NCBI RefSeq assembly: GCF_023657595.1
Contig: NZ_CP098323.1
Span: 4,860,001 to 4,924,000, forward strand
DNA length: 64,000 nucleotides
Reading direction: 5' to 3'
DNA from: Cytobacillus firmus
Lineage (GTDB): Bacteria > Bacillota > Bacilli > Bacillales > Cytobacillaceae
Positions 53,571 to 63,035 of this stretch are shown piece after piece. Within the stretch, counting starts at the first letter, position 1, and each line of letters opens with the position of its first letter. A program made the translations under genes and the position numbers. The notes under the pieces are model-generated. The model worked only from the letters and a program-made list of their open reading frames with translations, was not told the origin of the DNA and searched no databases.

Positions 53571-54926
53571 TTAATTGGCTTGTACTGTCACTTCATTTGT
53601 TTTCACACGATCTTCAAGCTTCTGCGGAAGAACCAGATTGAGAACCAGCGCTGTAATCGCTCCAATTGCTGTACCTGATGAGACAAAATAGGTTGCAATA
53701 TCAGGCAGCCCTTTTAACACATCAGCAGGCATCAGCACGGCAAACAGGGCAAGCATAATCGGGACACCGATCACAAGCATATTCCGTTCGGTAAAAGCCA
53801 CTTCTTTAATCACTTTAAATCCATTCATCGTGATGACAACGCATAAAATGGCAAACACACTGTTAATGACAACCCCTGGAATGCATGCAATCAAATTCAT
53901 CAGCTTCGGCATCATGCCCAGGATAATCATGATCACACCGCCTGCGATAATCGGCCTGCGGCTTTTCACCCCTGTAATGGCAATGATGCCGGCATTGGAA
54001 GAGTAGCCTGTTACGGGTGTCCCCCCAAAGAAGGAACCGATGAAACAGCCCAGCCCTTCTCCAAATGCCCCGCCATTTAAGCGTTTATCATCCAGATTTT
54101 CTCCTGTCACCTTACTAACCGTAAACCATGTGCCAGTTGTTTCGATTGTGACAATAAAATAGATGGCTGCCATAATCAGAATCGCATGCAGATCAAATTC
54201 TGGAGCTCCAAAGGCAAAGAGGCTTGGCATCTGGATCCACGCCGACTTACCCAGCGATGAGAAGTCGACCAGGCCAAAGAATGAAGCAGCAATTGATCCA
54301 ATACCCAGTGATAAAATAACCGATACGATTTTAATGTACTTCAGTTTTGATTGGGACTTCTCGCCAATATACATGCAGAAAATCAGCACAGCCGCTGTCA
54401 CAGCCGCAACGAATATATTTTCTCCAAAGTTCCCTGGTGCCGAGTAGATGGAATTGATTGCACTCGGCATTAATGAAAGCCCTACAACGACAATTACCGT
54501 CCCCGCTACAATCGGAGGGATGAATTTCCTGACGGCCTTGCTGAAAACTTTCATCGGGTAGCCCAGTAAGGCAACAAGCAAGGCTCCGGGGATCAAACTG
54601 CCAATCATCGCCCCGATGCCAGATGTTGTGCCGATGGCTGCCAGGGCACTAAGCGGTACAAAGGATGGCCCTTGCATGACTGGAAGCTTCATGGCAAATC
54701 CTGCTTGAATGATTGTGGCAATACCGCAAGCAATAAAGGTCATTTGTATTAACAGTGCACTATCCGGAACGGAAAAGGACAATAATCCAGCTAAAATCAT
54801 CGGCGGAATGAACAGATCCATCGCCAATACTTGCTGCAGTCCCAGAAAAATGGATTGTCCAACTGAAACCTCTTTTCCCGCTTTACTGCTGTTTGTTTCT
54901 CGTTTTTCAGCCCTTGCATCCATCAT
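53571..54926 (-). CDS. NCS2-family purine (xanthine/uracil-type) permease
   Basis: The 451-residue transporter has about 14 hydrophobic segments. NCS2 features include FLGLQQVLAMDLFIPPMILAG (TM1), QGPSFVPLSALAAIG (TM3 unwound region), ETTGTWFTVSKVTGENL (the substrate-binding E of TM8) and GGTPVTGYSSNAGIIAITGV (TM10). It imports purines with protons. Control by a guanine-class riboswitch points to guanine, xanthine or hypoxanthine as cargo, or a relative of them. The ATG at 54926 follows AGGGGG. Confidence 0.92.
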   Translation of the reverse strand: MMDARAEKRETNSSKAGKEVSVGQSIFLGLQQVLAMDLFIPPMILAGLLSFSVPDSALLIQMTFIACGIATIIQAGFAMKLPVMQGPSFVPLSALAAIGTTSGIGAMIGSLIPGALLVALLGYPMKVFSKAVRKFIPPIVAGTVIVVVGLSLMPSAINSIYSAPGNFGENIFVAAVTAAVLIFCMYIGEKSQSKLKYIKIVSVILSLGIGSIAASFFGLVDFSSLGKSAWIQMPSLFAFGAPEFDLHAILIMAAIYFIVTIETTGTWFTVSKVTGENLDDKRLNGGAFGEGLGCFIGSFFGGTPVTGYSSNAGIIAITGVKSRRPIIAGGVIMIILGMMPKLMNLIACIPGVVINSVFAILCVVITMNGFKVIKEVAFTERNMLVIGVPIMLALFAVLMPADVLKGLPDIATYFVSSGTAIGAITALVLNLVLPQKLEDRVKTNEVTVQAN

Positions 54927-54984
54927 AAGAACCCCCTGTTGGTGTTATGGTATCCATATAATTTCTGTTTCTTAAACAGCCCAA

Positions 54985-55058
54985 TAGAAAAAAGCCCAAA
55001 GTATATGCTCTACCCCAAACGTAAAAAAGCATATACTTCGAGCTTAAAAAATCGAAGT
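54985..55058 (-). promoter_or_regulatory. riboswitch expression platform (terminator and antiterminator)
   Basis: Terminator arms are 54999-55009 and 55028-55038, followed on the minus strand by TGGGCTTTTTT. A competing hairpin pairs 55035-55041 (ACTTCGA) with 55052-55058 (TCGAAGT) and shares bases 55035-55038 with the terminator. Ligand binding is therefore expected to favour termination, an OFF switch. Confidence 0.85.
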
Positions 55059-55110
55059 ACGGAAAGAACAGACGAATCCCGAGTGAGTCTGCGTCAAATC
55101 CTGTTCCTGC

Positions 55111-55182
55111 CTTTCATAGTCGGTTTATTTACGGTAAACGGGTAGAAACTTGTAGGCCATATCCCTACGATTATATGAAAAA
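55111..55182 (-). ncRNA. purine riboswitch aptamer, guanine class
   Basis: On the minus strand P1 (TTTCATA/TATGAAA), P2 (GTAGG/CCTAC) and P3 (GTTTA/TAAAC) are present. The invariant loops L2 GATATGG and L3 CCGTAAA and the junction AAGTTTCTACC match the xpt aptamer. The 3' junction reads CGACTATG, with C at the position equivalent to 74, which selects guanine, hypoxanthine or xanthine over adenine. It precedes the NCS2 permease by about 185 bp. Confidence 0.96.
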
Positions 55183-55333
55183 CACTATTAAATTTTTTGA
55201 TTGAAATTATCTTACAATAACTTTTCTATAAATGACAACAAGATTTTTTAGAATACTTTTCTGCTAGACTGAGATTACTCTTTCCTTTACAATGACTATA
55301 GTAGCACAAAACACGAACGTTAGGAAGGTGTTT

Positions 55334-56701
55334 ATGAGTAAATATACGTATATTTTTCATGGAACGGCTTTTTCCAGTTATTCTCCTAAGAAAATAAATA
55401 TTTTAAAGGATTACTTATTTTTCGTGAATTCAAATGGGATGATTGAAAAAATGGCGGGTCCTGAGCATGAGGACTACCAATCCCTGCTGGCTGCCTATGA
55501 GGGACAGGAGAACTTTCACCGCTTAGCAGACGGGCAATATTTCCTGCCTGGTTTTGTGGACCTGCATGTCCATGCGCCGCAATGGGCTCAATCAGGGACA
55601 GCTTTGGATATTCCCCTCTATGACTGGCTCCACACATACACATTTCCATTAGAGTCCAAATATGCAGATCTGGCTTTTGCCAAGAAGGTTTATGAAGATC
55701 TCGTCAATACACTGCTCGCAAATGGAACCACGACGGTTCTCTACTTTGCAACCGTCCATAAAGAGGCCAGTTTATTATTAGCGGAAATATGTGCTGAAAA
55801 AGGGCAGAGGGGCTTAGTGGGAAAAGTCGTCATGGATGATCCTGAACAAAATCCGGACTATTATCGGGATGCAGATGCGATAACAGCACTAGCCGATACG
55901 GAGGAGTTTATTTTAGCCGTGAAGGAGCTGGCCAAAACGGTTAAACAAGGCGTGTATCCTGTTGTTACACCGCGCTTCATTCCAAGCTGTTCAGATGAAG
56001 CATTAAAAGGCCTGGGCGAACTGGCTGCCAAGTATGATACACATGTACAATCCCACTGCAGTGAAAGTGACTGGGCCCACAGCTATGTACAGGAACGTTT
56101 CAGCAAGCATGATGCGGCTGCCCTGCATGATTTCGGATTATTAGGCGAAAAATCGGTGATGGCTCACTGCAATTTCCTGGATGACCATGATGCAGAGCTG
56201 TTTGCAAGTACAGGCACTGCAATCAGCCACTGCCCATTATCTAATGCCTACTTCGCCAATAGCGTGATTCCGATCAAGCGCTTTATGGGCAAGGGTATTG
56301 ATATTGGGCTGGGGACGGATATTTCAGCTGGCGCGACTCCAAGTCTATATGATAATGCCAAACAGGCTGTTGTCTCTTCCAGAATGCTGGAAGACGGAGT
56401 AAATCCGGATCTTCCTGCCGGGGAACGTGGTGTACCGGCTTCACGGATTTCCATCCATGAAGCCTTTTACCTGGCTACAGCAGGCGGCGGAGAAAGCTTG
56501 AGTCTGCCAATTGGGCGAATTCAGGAGAACTATGCATGGGACGTTCAAATTGTCGATACGAAAGTGCCGGGGGCAAGCCTGCCGATCTTCACAGAAAATG
56601 AAGCGTTAGATGATATTTTCCAAAAAATCATGTATCTTGTCCGTCCGGAGCATATTCGGGAAGTCTGGGTTCAAGGGGAAAAGGTTCACTCACGTTCTTG
56701 A
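55334..56701 (+). CDS. guaD: guanine deaminase (amidohydrolase type)
   Basis: This 455-residue amidohydrolase converts guanine to xanthine and ammonia. Metal ligands are in FVDLHVHAPQ (H78 and H80), THVQSHCSES and MAHCNFLDD, and the final Asp is in GLGTDISAGATPS. QWAQSGTALDIPLYDWLHTYTFPLE near residue 85 is typical of guanine deaminases. The ATG at 55334 follows AGGAAGGTG. It diverges from the riboswitch-controlled permease/Rieske operon and has its own promoter outside the riboswitch. Confidence 0.93.
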   Translation: MSKYTYIFHGTAFSSYSPKKINILKDYLFFVNSNGMIEKMAGPEHEDYQSLLAAYEGQENFHRLADGQYFLPGFVDLHVHAPQWAQSGTALDIPLYDWLHTYTFPLESKYADLAFAKKVYEDLVNTLLANGTTTVLYFATVHKEASLLLAEICAEKGQRGLVGKVVMDDPEQNPDYYRDADAITALADTEEFILAVKELAKTVKQGVYPVVTPRFIPSCSDEALKGLGELAAKYDTHVQSHCSESDWAHSYVQERFSKHDAAALHDFGLLGEKSVMAHCNFLDDHDAELFASTGTAISHCPLSNAYFANSVIPIKRFMGKGIDIGLGTDISAGATPSLYDNAKQAVVSSRMLEDGVNPDLPAGERGVPASRISIHEAFYLATAGGGESLSLPIGRIQENYAWDVQIVDTKVPGASLPIFTENEALDDIFQKIMYLVRPEHIREVWVQGEKVHSRS

Positions 56702-56708
56702 GAGCTTA

Positions 56709-56746
56709 TGCAAATGCCGCTTGGCTATTTCCATGTGGCATTTGCA
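56709..56746. terminator. hairpin between guaD and the YeiL-like gene
   Basis: TGCAAATGCC (56709-56718) and GGCATTTGCA (56737-56746) form a 10-bp stem between converging genes. No T run is present, so termination is uncertain. Confidence 0.5.
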
Positions 56747-56761
56747 CAGCCAGCCTGCCCC

Positions 56762-57433
56762 TTACTCATTCTTCAGCACATCAGCAAGCCGGTGCAGTTC
56801 ATCTGTCTGCCGGATGCGATATTGGCGCCCTTCCTTCTGCAAGTACCCTTTGTCGCAAAACTGCACAAGAACATGCAATAAGTGGCGATAAGATACCCCT
56901 AAAAAATCACAGACTGCCACATGTTTTTCCTTATAGACCTCTCCATCAGCGGTTTGCAGAATGAAATCCGCCAGACGGTTTTCAAGCGGAAAGGAAAGGC
57001 TCTGTGAATACTTTTCAGCCATTTTCGTCGCTTTCACACTTAAAAACTTGGTTAATTCCCGGAGAAAGGTCGTATCTTCAAGCAATCTTTTGCGATAGTG
57101 ATGCAAAGGAATCGCATAACAGATCGTTTTCGTGGAGGCTTGTATTCCCTTTGTATAGTACACTTCATGTAAAAGCTCCATTTCCCCGATGTAATCATGG
57201 GCATTAATAAAATTAATCAAAGAAACCTTGCCATTTTGATACGTTACAAAGATTTTGGCTTTACCTTCGATGACATAATACAAATAATCCGGTCTCATGC
57301 CCTCGCGAATAATCCATTCATCCCGCTTATATTCGCGTACTTCCACAAACTCTTCAATCGGAAAAGAAAATAAATGCGATATGGAGTGCTTCTCCAGGTA
57401 ATGCTGTCTTTTTTTTCCTTTGTATGTTTCCAT
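56762..57433 (-). CDS. Crp/Fnr-family regulator, YeiL-like
   Basis: The 223-residue protein has a cyclic-nucleotide-binding-type barrel (residues 28-125, with YLYYVIEGKAKIFVTYQNGKVSLINFINAHDYIGEMELL) and a C-terminal winged HTH (VCDFLGVSYRHLLHVLVQFCDKGYLQKEG). YeiL of E. coli has this form. The effector is unknown. The ATG at 57433 or 57436 follows GGGGTGG. A 20-bp palindrome sits between it and the divergent MFS gene, which is therefore its likely target. Confidence 0.87.
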   Translation of the reverse strand: METYKGKKRQHYLEKHSISHLFSFPIEEFVEVREYKRDEWIIREGMRPDYLYYVIEGKAKIFVTYQNGKVSLINFINAHDYIGEMELLHEVYYTKGIQASTKTICYAIPLHHYRKRLLEDTTFLRELTKFLSVKATKMAEKYSQSLSFPLENRLADFILQTADGEVYKEKHVAVCDFLGVSYRHLLHVLVQFCDKGYLQKEGRQYRIRQTDELHRLADVLKNE

Positions 57434-57445
57434 CATCCACCCCAA

Positions 57446-57465
57446 AATATGAGATATCTCATATT
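57446..57465. promoter_or_regulatory. 20-bp perfect palindrome in a divergent promoter
   Basis: Each arm reads AATATGAGAT, joined to its exact complement, with no spacer. It lies 12 bp before the YeiL-like start and 46 bp before the MFS start, a position that would allow autoregulation and control of the transporter. Confidence 0.75.
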
Positions 57466-57511
57466 ATTGTACGAAGCTTCCTGATATCATGCAAATATCG
57501 GAGGGATTTTT

Positions 57512-58690
57512 ATGAAGACACAAAGCTGGATGAGCAGGCAGTTTTTCAGCTTTTTTATGACCTGGGGCATTTTCCTGCCTTATTGGACAGGGTGGATGAT
57601 CCATATAAAAGGAATGACGGTTTCACAGGCAAGTTTGATCATGAGCTTGGGCCTGGCGGTACGGGGACTTGCCACACTTTTTGCTTTTCCCTATTTATCA
57701 GGAAAATTCAGCAGCAGAACCCTGCTGAACGGGATGTCAGCCGGTACCCTGATCGCCATTCTCTGCTATATTCCGGCCGACTCTTTTGCCAGCCTGCTGC
57801 TGGTAACGCTGCTATTGCATTTCTTTTATCCGGCACTGATGCCTGCACTGGATAGTGCTGCGGGCATTCTTGTCCAAAACAAACAATTAAAAGATTACGG
57901 AAAAAGCCGCTCCTGGGGTTCAATCGGATTCGTTGTGTCCGGTATGATTCTGACCTTCTTTACAGGAGGGTTCGGAGATGAGGCCATTTTCTGGGCATTA
58001 TTACTCGGCATGCTTGTAGTCCTTTGTCTCGGTTTCATGAATACACCTTCAGTACTATCTGAAAAGCCGAAAACCGGCCAGACCAAAGGAGCCATAAGGA
58101 AATTATTCAGCATCAGACACTTCGGCCTTGTGCTCATCATTGTGATTCTGCTGCAGGCAGCGCATGCTTCCTATTACAATTATGGTTATATTTACTTACA
58201 GGAAATTCAAGCACCAAAATATTTAATCGGCGCCATTATTAATATAGGCGTGATTGCAGAAATTCTTTTCTTTTTCATTGCGGACCGGACTTTCCGGAAG
58301 TTTTCAATCGGTTCATTACTGGCATTGGCAGCATTGGGCTCCACAGCCCGCTGGGTACTCGTATTTGCCTTCCCGCATGTCATTGTGTTCAGCATTAGCC
58401 AGATATTGCATGCCTTCTCTTTTGCCATGGCACATTACGCCTTCATGAAATATTTAATTAAATATGTTCCTCACGAACAGGTGCCCATTACTCAAGGGGT
58501 CTACTCAGCACTCGCCCTCAGCTGGAGCACAGCCCTTTTTACCATTTTCGGCGGGTATCTTTATGAAGTGGAACCACGATACGCGTTTATTGGAATGGTG
58601 GTATGTACGGTCCCTGCGGCGCTGCTTGCGTTTATTTATCGGAGATTGGAAGGGAAGAAAGAGGCGGAAACCAGACATCTGGCAGTTTAA
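57512..58690 (+). CDS. MFS transporter (MFS_1-like, HcaT/YwbF type)
   Basis: This 392-residue protein has 12 membrane segments. It begins FFSFFMTWGIFLPYWTGWMIHIKGMTVSQASLIMSLG, the pattern of the MFS_1-like family that includes phenylpropionate permease HcaT and nucleoside transporters. The substrate is unknown; the YeiL-like neighbour and the nearby guanine deaminase make a nucleoside or purine compound possible (inference only). CGGAGGG precedes the ATG. Confidence 0.88.
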   Translation: MKTQSWMSRQFFSFFMTWGIFLPYWTGWMIHIKGMTVSQASLIMSLGLAVRGLATLFAFPYLSGKFSSRTLLNGMSAGTLIAILCYIPADSFASLLLVTLLLHFFYPALMPALDSAAGILVQNKQLKDYGKSRSWGSIGFVVSGMILTFFTGGFGDEAIFWALLLGMLVVLCLGFMNTPSVLSEKPKTGQTKGAIRKLFSIRHFGLVLIIVILLQAAHASYYNYGYIYLQEIQAPKYLIGAIINIGVIAEILFFFIADRTFRKFSIGSLLALAALGSTARWVLVFAFPHVIVFSISQILHAFSFAMAHYAFMKYLIKYVPHEQVPITQGVYSALALSWSTALFTIFGGYLYEVEPRYAFIGMVVCTVPAALLAFIYRRLEGKKEAETRHLAV

Positions 58691-58705
58691 TGTCACAATA
58701 AAGCT

Positions 58706-58737
58706 AAAAAAGGTGATACATGTGTAGCACCTTTTTT
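58706..58737 (+). terminator. terminator of the MFS gene
   Basis: AAAAAAGGTG (58706-58715) pairs with CACCTTTTTT (58728-58737). Confidence 0.85.
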
Positions 58738-58762
58738 ACGTTTGCATCAAGGAGGTTTCAAA

Positions 58763-59647
58763 TTGAAAATCAATAAAGGAATTTTATATATACTGCTCGG
58801 TGCTTCCTTTTTCGGATTTACACCGATTTTTGCAAAGTTGGGGTTTCGTTATGGCTACTCTCTGGGACAGATTACGATTGCGCAGATGGTTATTTCCTTC
58901 ATTTTGCTATGGTCTTTCACATTGATAAAACGCTCCAGTTTCAAAGGGCTCCATACGATAAACATGCTGCAAATCATGATGACCGGCTGCTTTGTCGGCT
59001 TAACCAGCATTTTCTATTATGGCTCCATGCAGTATCTTCCTGCATCATTGGCCATCATTTTAATGTTCCAGTTTGTCTGGATCGGAATCCTTTTAGAATG
59101 GGCCTTCAGCAAAATAAAACCGGCGCCTGTCACCGTGCTTTCGATCATTTTGATATTAATCGGGGTCTTTTTCGCTTCTAATATTGTAAATGGCGACATA
59201 CAGGGCCTTCCGGTTAAAGGTTTTATTTTAGGAATCCTCTCCGCGATCACTTATGCCGGTTTCATCTTCTTCAGCGGCAAGGTCGCTGTGAATGTGGATC
59301 CCTGGATAAGGAGTTCATTGATGGTGACGGGATCAGCCATTCTGGTGCTGATCCTGTTCATGCGTGATATCCCGTCTGTTCTGCCTTTGGAGGAAAATCT
59401 GCTGACGATTGCCGTCGGGGTTTCGCTCTTTGGCGCAGTCCTTCCACCGCTTTTTTTCGCGGCTGGTGCACCTTTGGTTTCAGGAGGAATTGCCAATATA
59501 CTAACCTCCATTGAATTGCCAATCGCCATCCTGTCAGCCAGCATTATCCTGTCAGAAACGGTAACCCCGATGCAGTGGCTGGGCACGGCCATTATACTGG
59601 CTGCCATTGCTTTTAATGAACTGGGGACAGGCCTTTTCCGGCGTTGA
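58763..59647 (+). CDS. EamA-family (DMT) transporter
   Basis: This 294-residue protein has ten membrane segments in two EamA repeats (GASFFGFTPIFAKLGFRYGYSLGQI in the first, GFILGILSAITYAGFIFFSG in the second). The family exports or imports small metabolites; the cargo is unknown. The TTG at 58763 follows AAGGAGG at good spacing, and no nearer ATG exists. It follows the terminator of the MFS gene, so it is transcribed on its own. Confidence 0.88.
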   Translation: MKINKGILYILLGASFFGFTPIFAKLGFRYGYSLGQITIAQMVISFILLWSFTLIKRSSFKGLHTINMLQIMMTGCFVGLTSIFYYGSMQYLPASLAIILMFQFVWIGILLEWAFSKIKPAPVTVLSIILILIGVFFASNIVNGDIQGLPVKGFILGILSAITYAGFIFFSGKVAVNVDPWIRSSLMVTGSAILVLILFMRDIPSVLPLEENLLTIAVGVSLFGAVLPPLFFAAGAPLVSGGIANILTSIELPIAILSASIILSETVTPMQWLGTAIILAAIAFNELGTGLFRR

Positions 59648-59664
59648 ACAAAAGTGCCTGAGAA

Positions 59665-59805
59665 TCAGACACCTGTCAGTTTTGATTGAATGGACTCCGG
59701 CAGCAGCTGATAAAATAGCCCTTGATACTTAAGATCAAGCATGCCGGCAATCAAAAGAATTAGGATTAAGAAGACTGCAATCCATTTGCTGTTCTTTTTA
59801 AGCAA
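59665..59805 (-). CDS. small single-span membrane protein, 46 residues
   Basis: A TTG at 59805, five bases after GGAGGTGA, opens MLKKNSKWIAVFLILILLIA, then GMLDLKYQGLFYQLLPESIQ and SKLTGV. It has basic residues, one membrane helix and a short polar tail, so N-in topology is likely. I know no family. A hairpin around its stop (near 59654-59672, GTGCCTGA with TCAGACAC) may end it. The upstream terminator of the acetyltransferase gene lies just before its ribosome binding site, so it depends on read-through or a local promoter. Confidence 0.65.
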   Translation of the reverse strand: MLKKNSKWIAVFLILILLIAGMLDLKYQGLFYQLLPESIQSKLTGV

Positions 59806-59824
59806 TGGGTTCACCTCCATGAAT

Positions 59825-59849
59825 AAGAGCTCCCTCAGCAGGAGCTCTT
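59825..59849. terminator. terminator of the acetyltransferase gene
   Basis: AAGAGCTCC (59825-59833) pairs with GGAGCTCTT (59841-59849). On the minus strand the trailing run is short (TTATTC). Confidence 0.75.
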
Positions 59850-59853
59850 TTGA

Positions 59854-60288
59854 TTAATACGCCAGTTTATATACGATTTCACCATCAATCACCCGGCCGT
59901 CGGCTTCAAATCCCAGTTTTTCATACAGCCTTTTCGCCATGCTGTTCTCAGGCTCAAAACTCAAATAAATCACCTTATGCGCCTGATCCTGTTTAATCTG
60001 CTCAATCAGCTTCTTCATGGCTGCTTTCCCATACCCTTTTGACTGATGCTTCTCATCAACCATCAGGCGGTAAATCCAATATTCCTTATCGTCATCATCC
60101 ATGCAGTACATCGTAAAACCCACTAACACATCATCATGATAAATCGCTAAACACTCACACTCCGGAAACGCCTTAGCCTGCGCCAGCGAAAACACATTCG
60201 GCGCCACAAACGCCTTCTGCTCTTCTGCTACACGCAAATCAATGATATCGAAGAAATTGTGACGGTCTATCTCTCTAAAATCAATCAT
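59854..60288 (-). CDS. GNAT N-acetyltransferase (spermidine/spermine type, BltD-like)
   Basis: The 144-residue enzyme has the GNAT fold with the acetyl-CoA motif A, YRLMVDEKHQSKGYGKAAMKKLI (QxxGxG/A pattern), and motif B, LSFEPENSMAKRLYEKLGFEADG. MIDFREIDRHNFFDIIDLRV at the start is typical of the diamine/spermidine acetyltransferases BltD and PaiA-like. A polyamine substrate is likely but not certain. The ATG at 60288 follows AGGAGGGG; the longer frame to 60399 is not supported. Confidence 0.87.
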   Translation of the reverse strand: MIDFREIDRHNFFDIIDLRVAEEQKAFVAPNVFSLAQAKAFPECECLAIYHDDVLVGFTMYCMDDDDKEYWIYRLMVDEKHQSKGYGKAAMKKLIEQIKQDQAHKVIYLSFEPENSMAKRLYEKLGFEADGRVIDGEIVYKLAY

Positions 60289-60432
60289 ATAAGCCCCCCT
60301 CCTATTTGAAAAGGCAGCTCCCCCAGCCTTTTTCCAGGGACATGCCTCCCATTTCACTATCGAAGTCAAATTCGCTAAATCAGCAGGGAAATCCTCCAAG
60401 TGAAGACCAAAAATATATATGAATGATATGAA

Positions 60433-60458
60433 AAAGGTTCTCAGGTGGCAGAGCCTTT
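60433..60458 (-). terminator. terminator of gltC
   Basis: AAAGGTTCT (60433-60441) pairs with AGAGCCTTT (60450-60458, one G-U). TTTTTC follows on the minus strand. Confidence 0.8.
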
Positions 60459-60516
60459 CAAATTCCCCTAAGGAAATCTGGTCTCCGGCGTGATAAAGTC
60501 ACCTGTTATGACTTTG

Positions 60517-61419
60517 TCAGTTTTGAAATTGGTCTAAAACGGCAAAGAAATCACGAATAAATTGATGGAATAATTTCTCCGTGGGCAGCAGCTGGCGTTC
60601 ACTTGGAATAATGATTCCTACTGCACGGGTAATCTGTGGCATGACAGGCAGCCTTACTGTGGAACGCGGCAGGCTGTCAACCAATGTAGATTCCGGAATA
60701 AGCGTCAGCCCCAGACCTGCTGAGACCAAACCTTTAATCGTGTCAATATCATCGCCTTCAAATGACACTTTAGGCTGAAAGCCATGCTGACTGCAAGCAT
60801 CATCGAATAATTCACGCAAGACATACCCCTTAGGAAACAAGATAAAGGATTCATCTTTCAGGTGATTCAGATTCAATAAAGATTTGTCTGCTAAAGGGTG
60901 AGCAGCAGGAACCAAAGCGACCATTTTCTCGGTGAATAAAATATCCCCTTTAACCTTTTTCTCTTTCTTAGGGAGAGGGCCAATCAAAGCCATATCGATT
61001 TCTCCTTCCGCCACTCCGATGATTAAATCATGATAAGCGCTCTGTTTCAGTTCAAACTTCACATGAGGATAGCGCCCGCGGAAAGCAGATATGATGGAAG
61101 GCAGCGTATAAAGTGCCAGACTGCTTGGAAAGCCGAAACGTATTCTGCCATGCTCCGGATCCAGATACTCTTTGACTTGCCGTTTGGCATTATCGATTAC
61201 CTTTATGGCTTCTTCCATCTGTTCTAAAAATAGTTTGCCGATCGGCGTCAATTTCACGTTCCTTCCTTCACGGATAAACAAACTGACCCCCAGCTCTGAT
61301 TCAAGGTTAAAAATCTGTCTGCTCACCGCAGATTGTGCCACATGTAAAGCTAAAGCCGCATCGGTTACATGTTCTCTTTTCGCCACTTCAATAAAGTATT
61401 TAATCTGTCTTAATTCCAT
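60517..61419 (-). CDS. gltC: LysR-family regulator, GltC-like
   Basis: This 300-residue protein has the LysR HTH (MELRQIKYFIEVAKREHVTDAALALHVAQSAVSRQIFNLE) and effector domain (RIRFGFPSSLALYTLPSIISAF and GLVSAGLGLTLIPES). Length and N-terminus are very close to B. subtilis GltC, which activates glutamate synthase. Here its divergent neighbour is glutamate dehydrogenase rather than gltAB, so it probably controls gdhA. The ATG at 61419 follows GGGAGG; the frame to 61464 is not supported. Confidence 0.9.
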   Translation of the reverse strand: MELRQIKYFIEVAKREHVTDAALALHVAQSAVSRQIFNLESELGVSLFIREGRNVKLTPIGKLFLEQMEEAIKVIDNAKRQVKEYLDPEHGRIRFGFPSSLALYTLPSIISAFRGRYPHVKFELKQSAYHDLIIGVAEGEIDMALIGPLPKKEKKVKGDILFTEKMVALVPAAHPLADKSLLNLNHLKDESFILFPKGYVLRELFDDACSQHGFQPKVSFEGDDIDTIKGLVSAGLGLTLIPESTLVDSLPRSTVRLPVMPQITRAVGIIIPSERQLLPTEKLFHQFIRDFFAVLDQFQN

Positions 61420-61446
61420 GTGATTTTTTCCTCCCTTCCGCCATAC

Positions 61447-61492
61447 ATCTAATTTTGGCATCAATATTATCTAATTTTCATATTGTTTAGAT
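61447..61492. promoter_or_regulatory. LysR-type operator between gltC and gdhA
   Basis: ATCTAA at 61469 and TTAGAT at 61487 form a 24-bp dyad with an AT-rich centre. A further ATCTAATTTT half-site lies at 61447, 22 bp upstream in direct orientation. This resembles the recognition plus activation half-site layout of LysR-type promoters. Confidence 0.65.
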
Positions 61493-61571
61493 TGATTCAC
61501 AACTATAAAATGAGAGAATCATACAATTTTTGAATAGTTGGAAATTATTGAGGGATTTAATTTTAAATTAA

Positions 61572-62969
<1,398 letters not shown>

Positions 62970-62975
62970 AAATGA

Positions 62976-63011
62976 AAAAGGGTGATGCTATTAAGAAAGC
63001 ATCATCCTTTT
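62976..63011 (+). terminator. terminator of gdhA
   Basis: AAAAGGGTGATGCT (62976-62989) pairs with AGCATCATCCTTTT (62998-63011, one mismatch), ending in T residues. Confidence 0.85.
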
Positions 63012-63035
63012 CTATTTAGATACACAGTTATCTTC

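Noticed and set aside
55285..55333. PurR box or second riboswitch upstream of guaD
   Set aside because: ACACGAACGTT resembles part of a PurR box, but only a single half-site with mismatches is present, and no aptamer loops occur on the plus strand.
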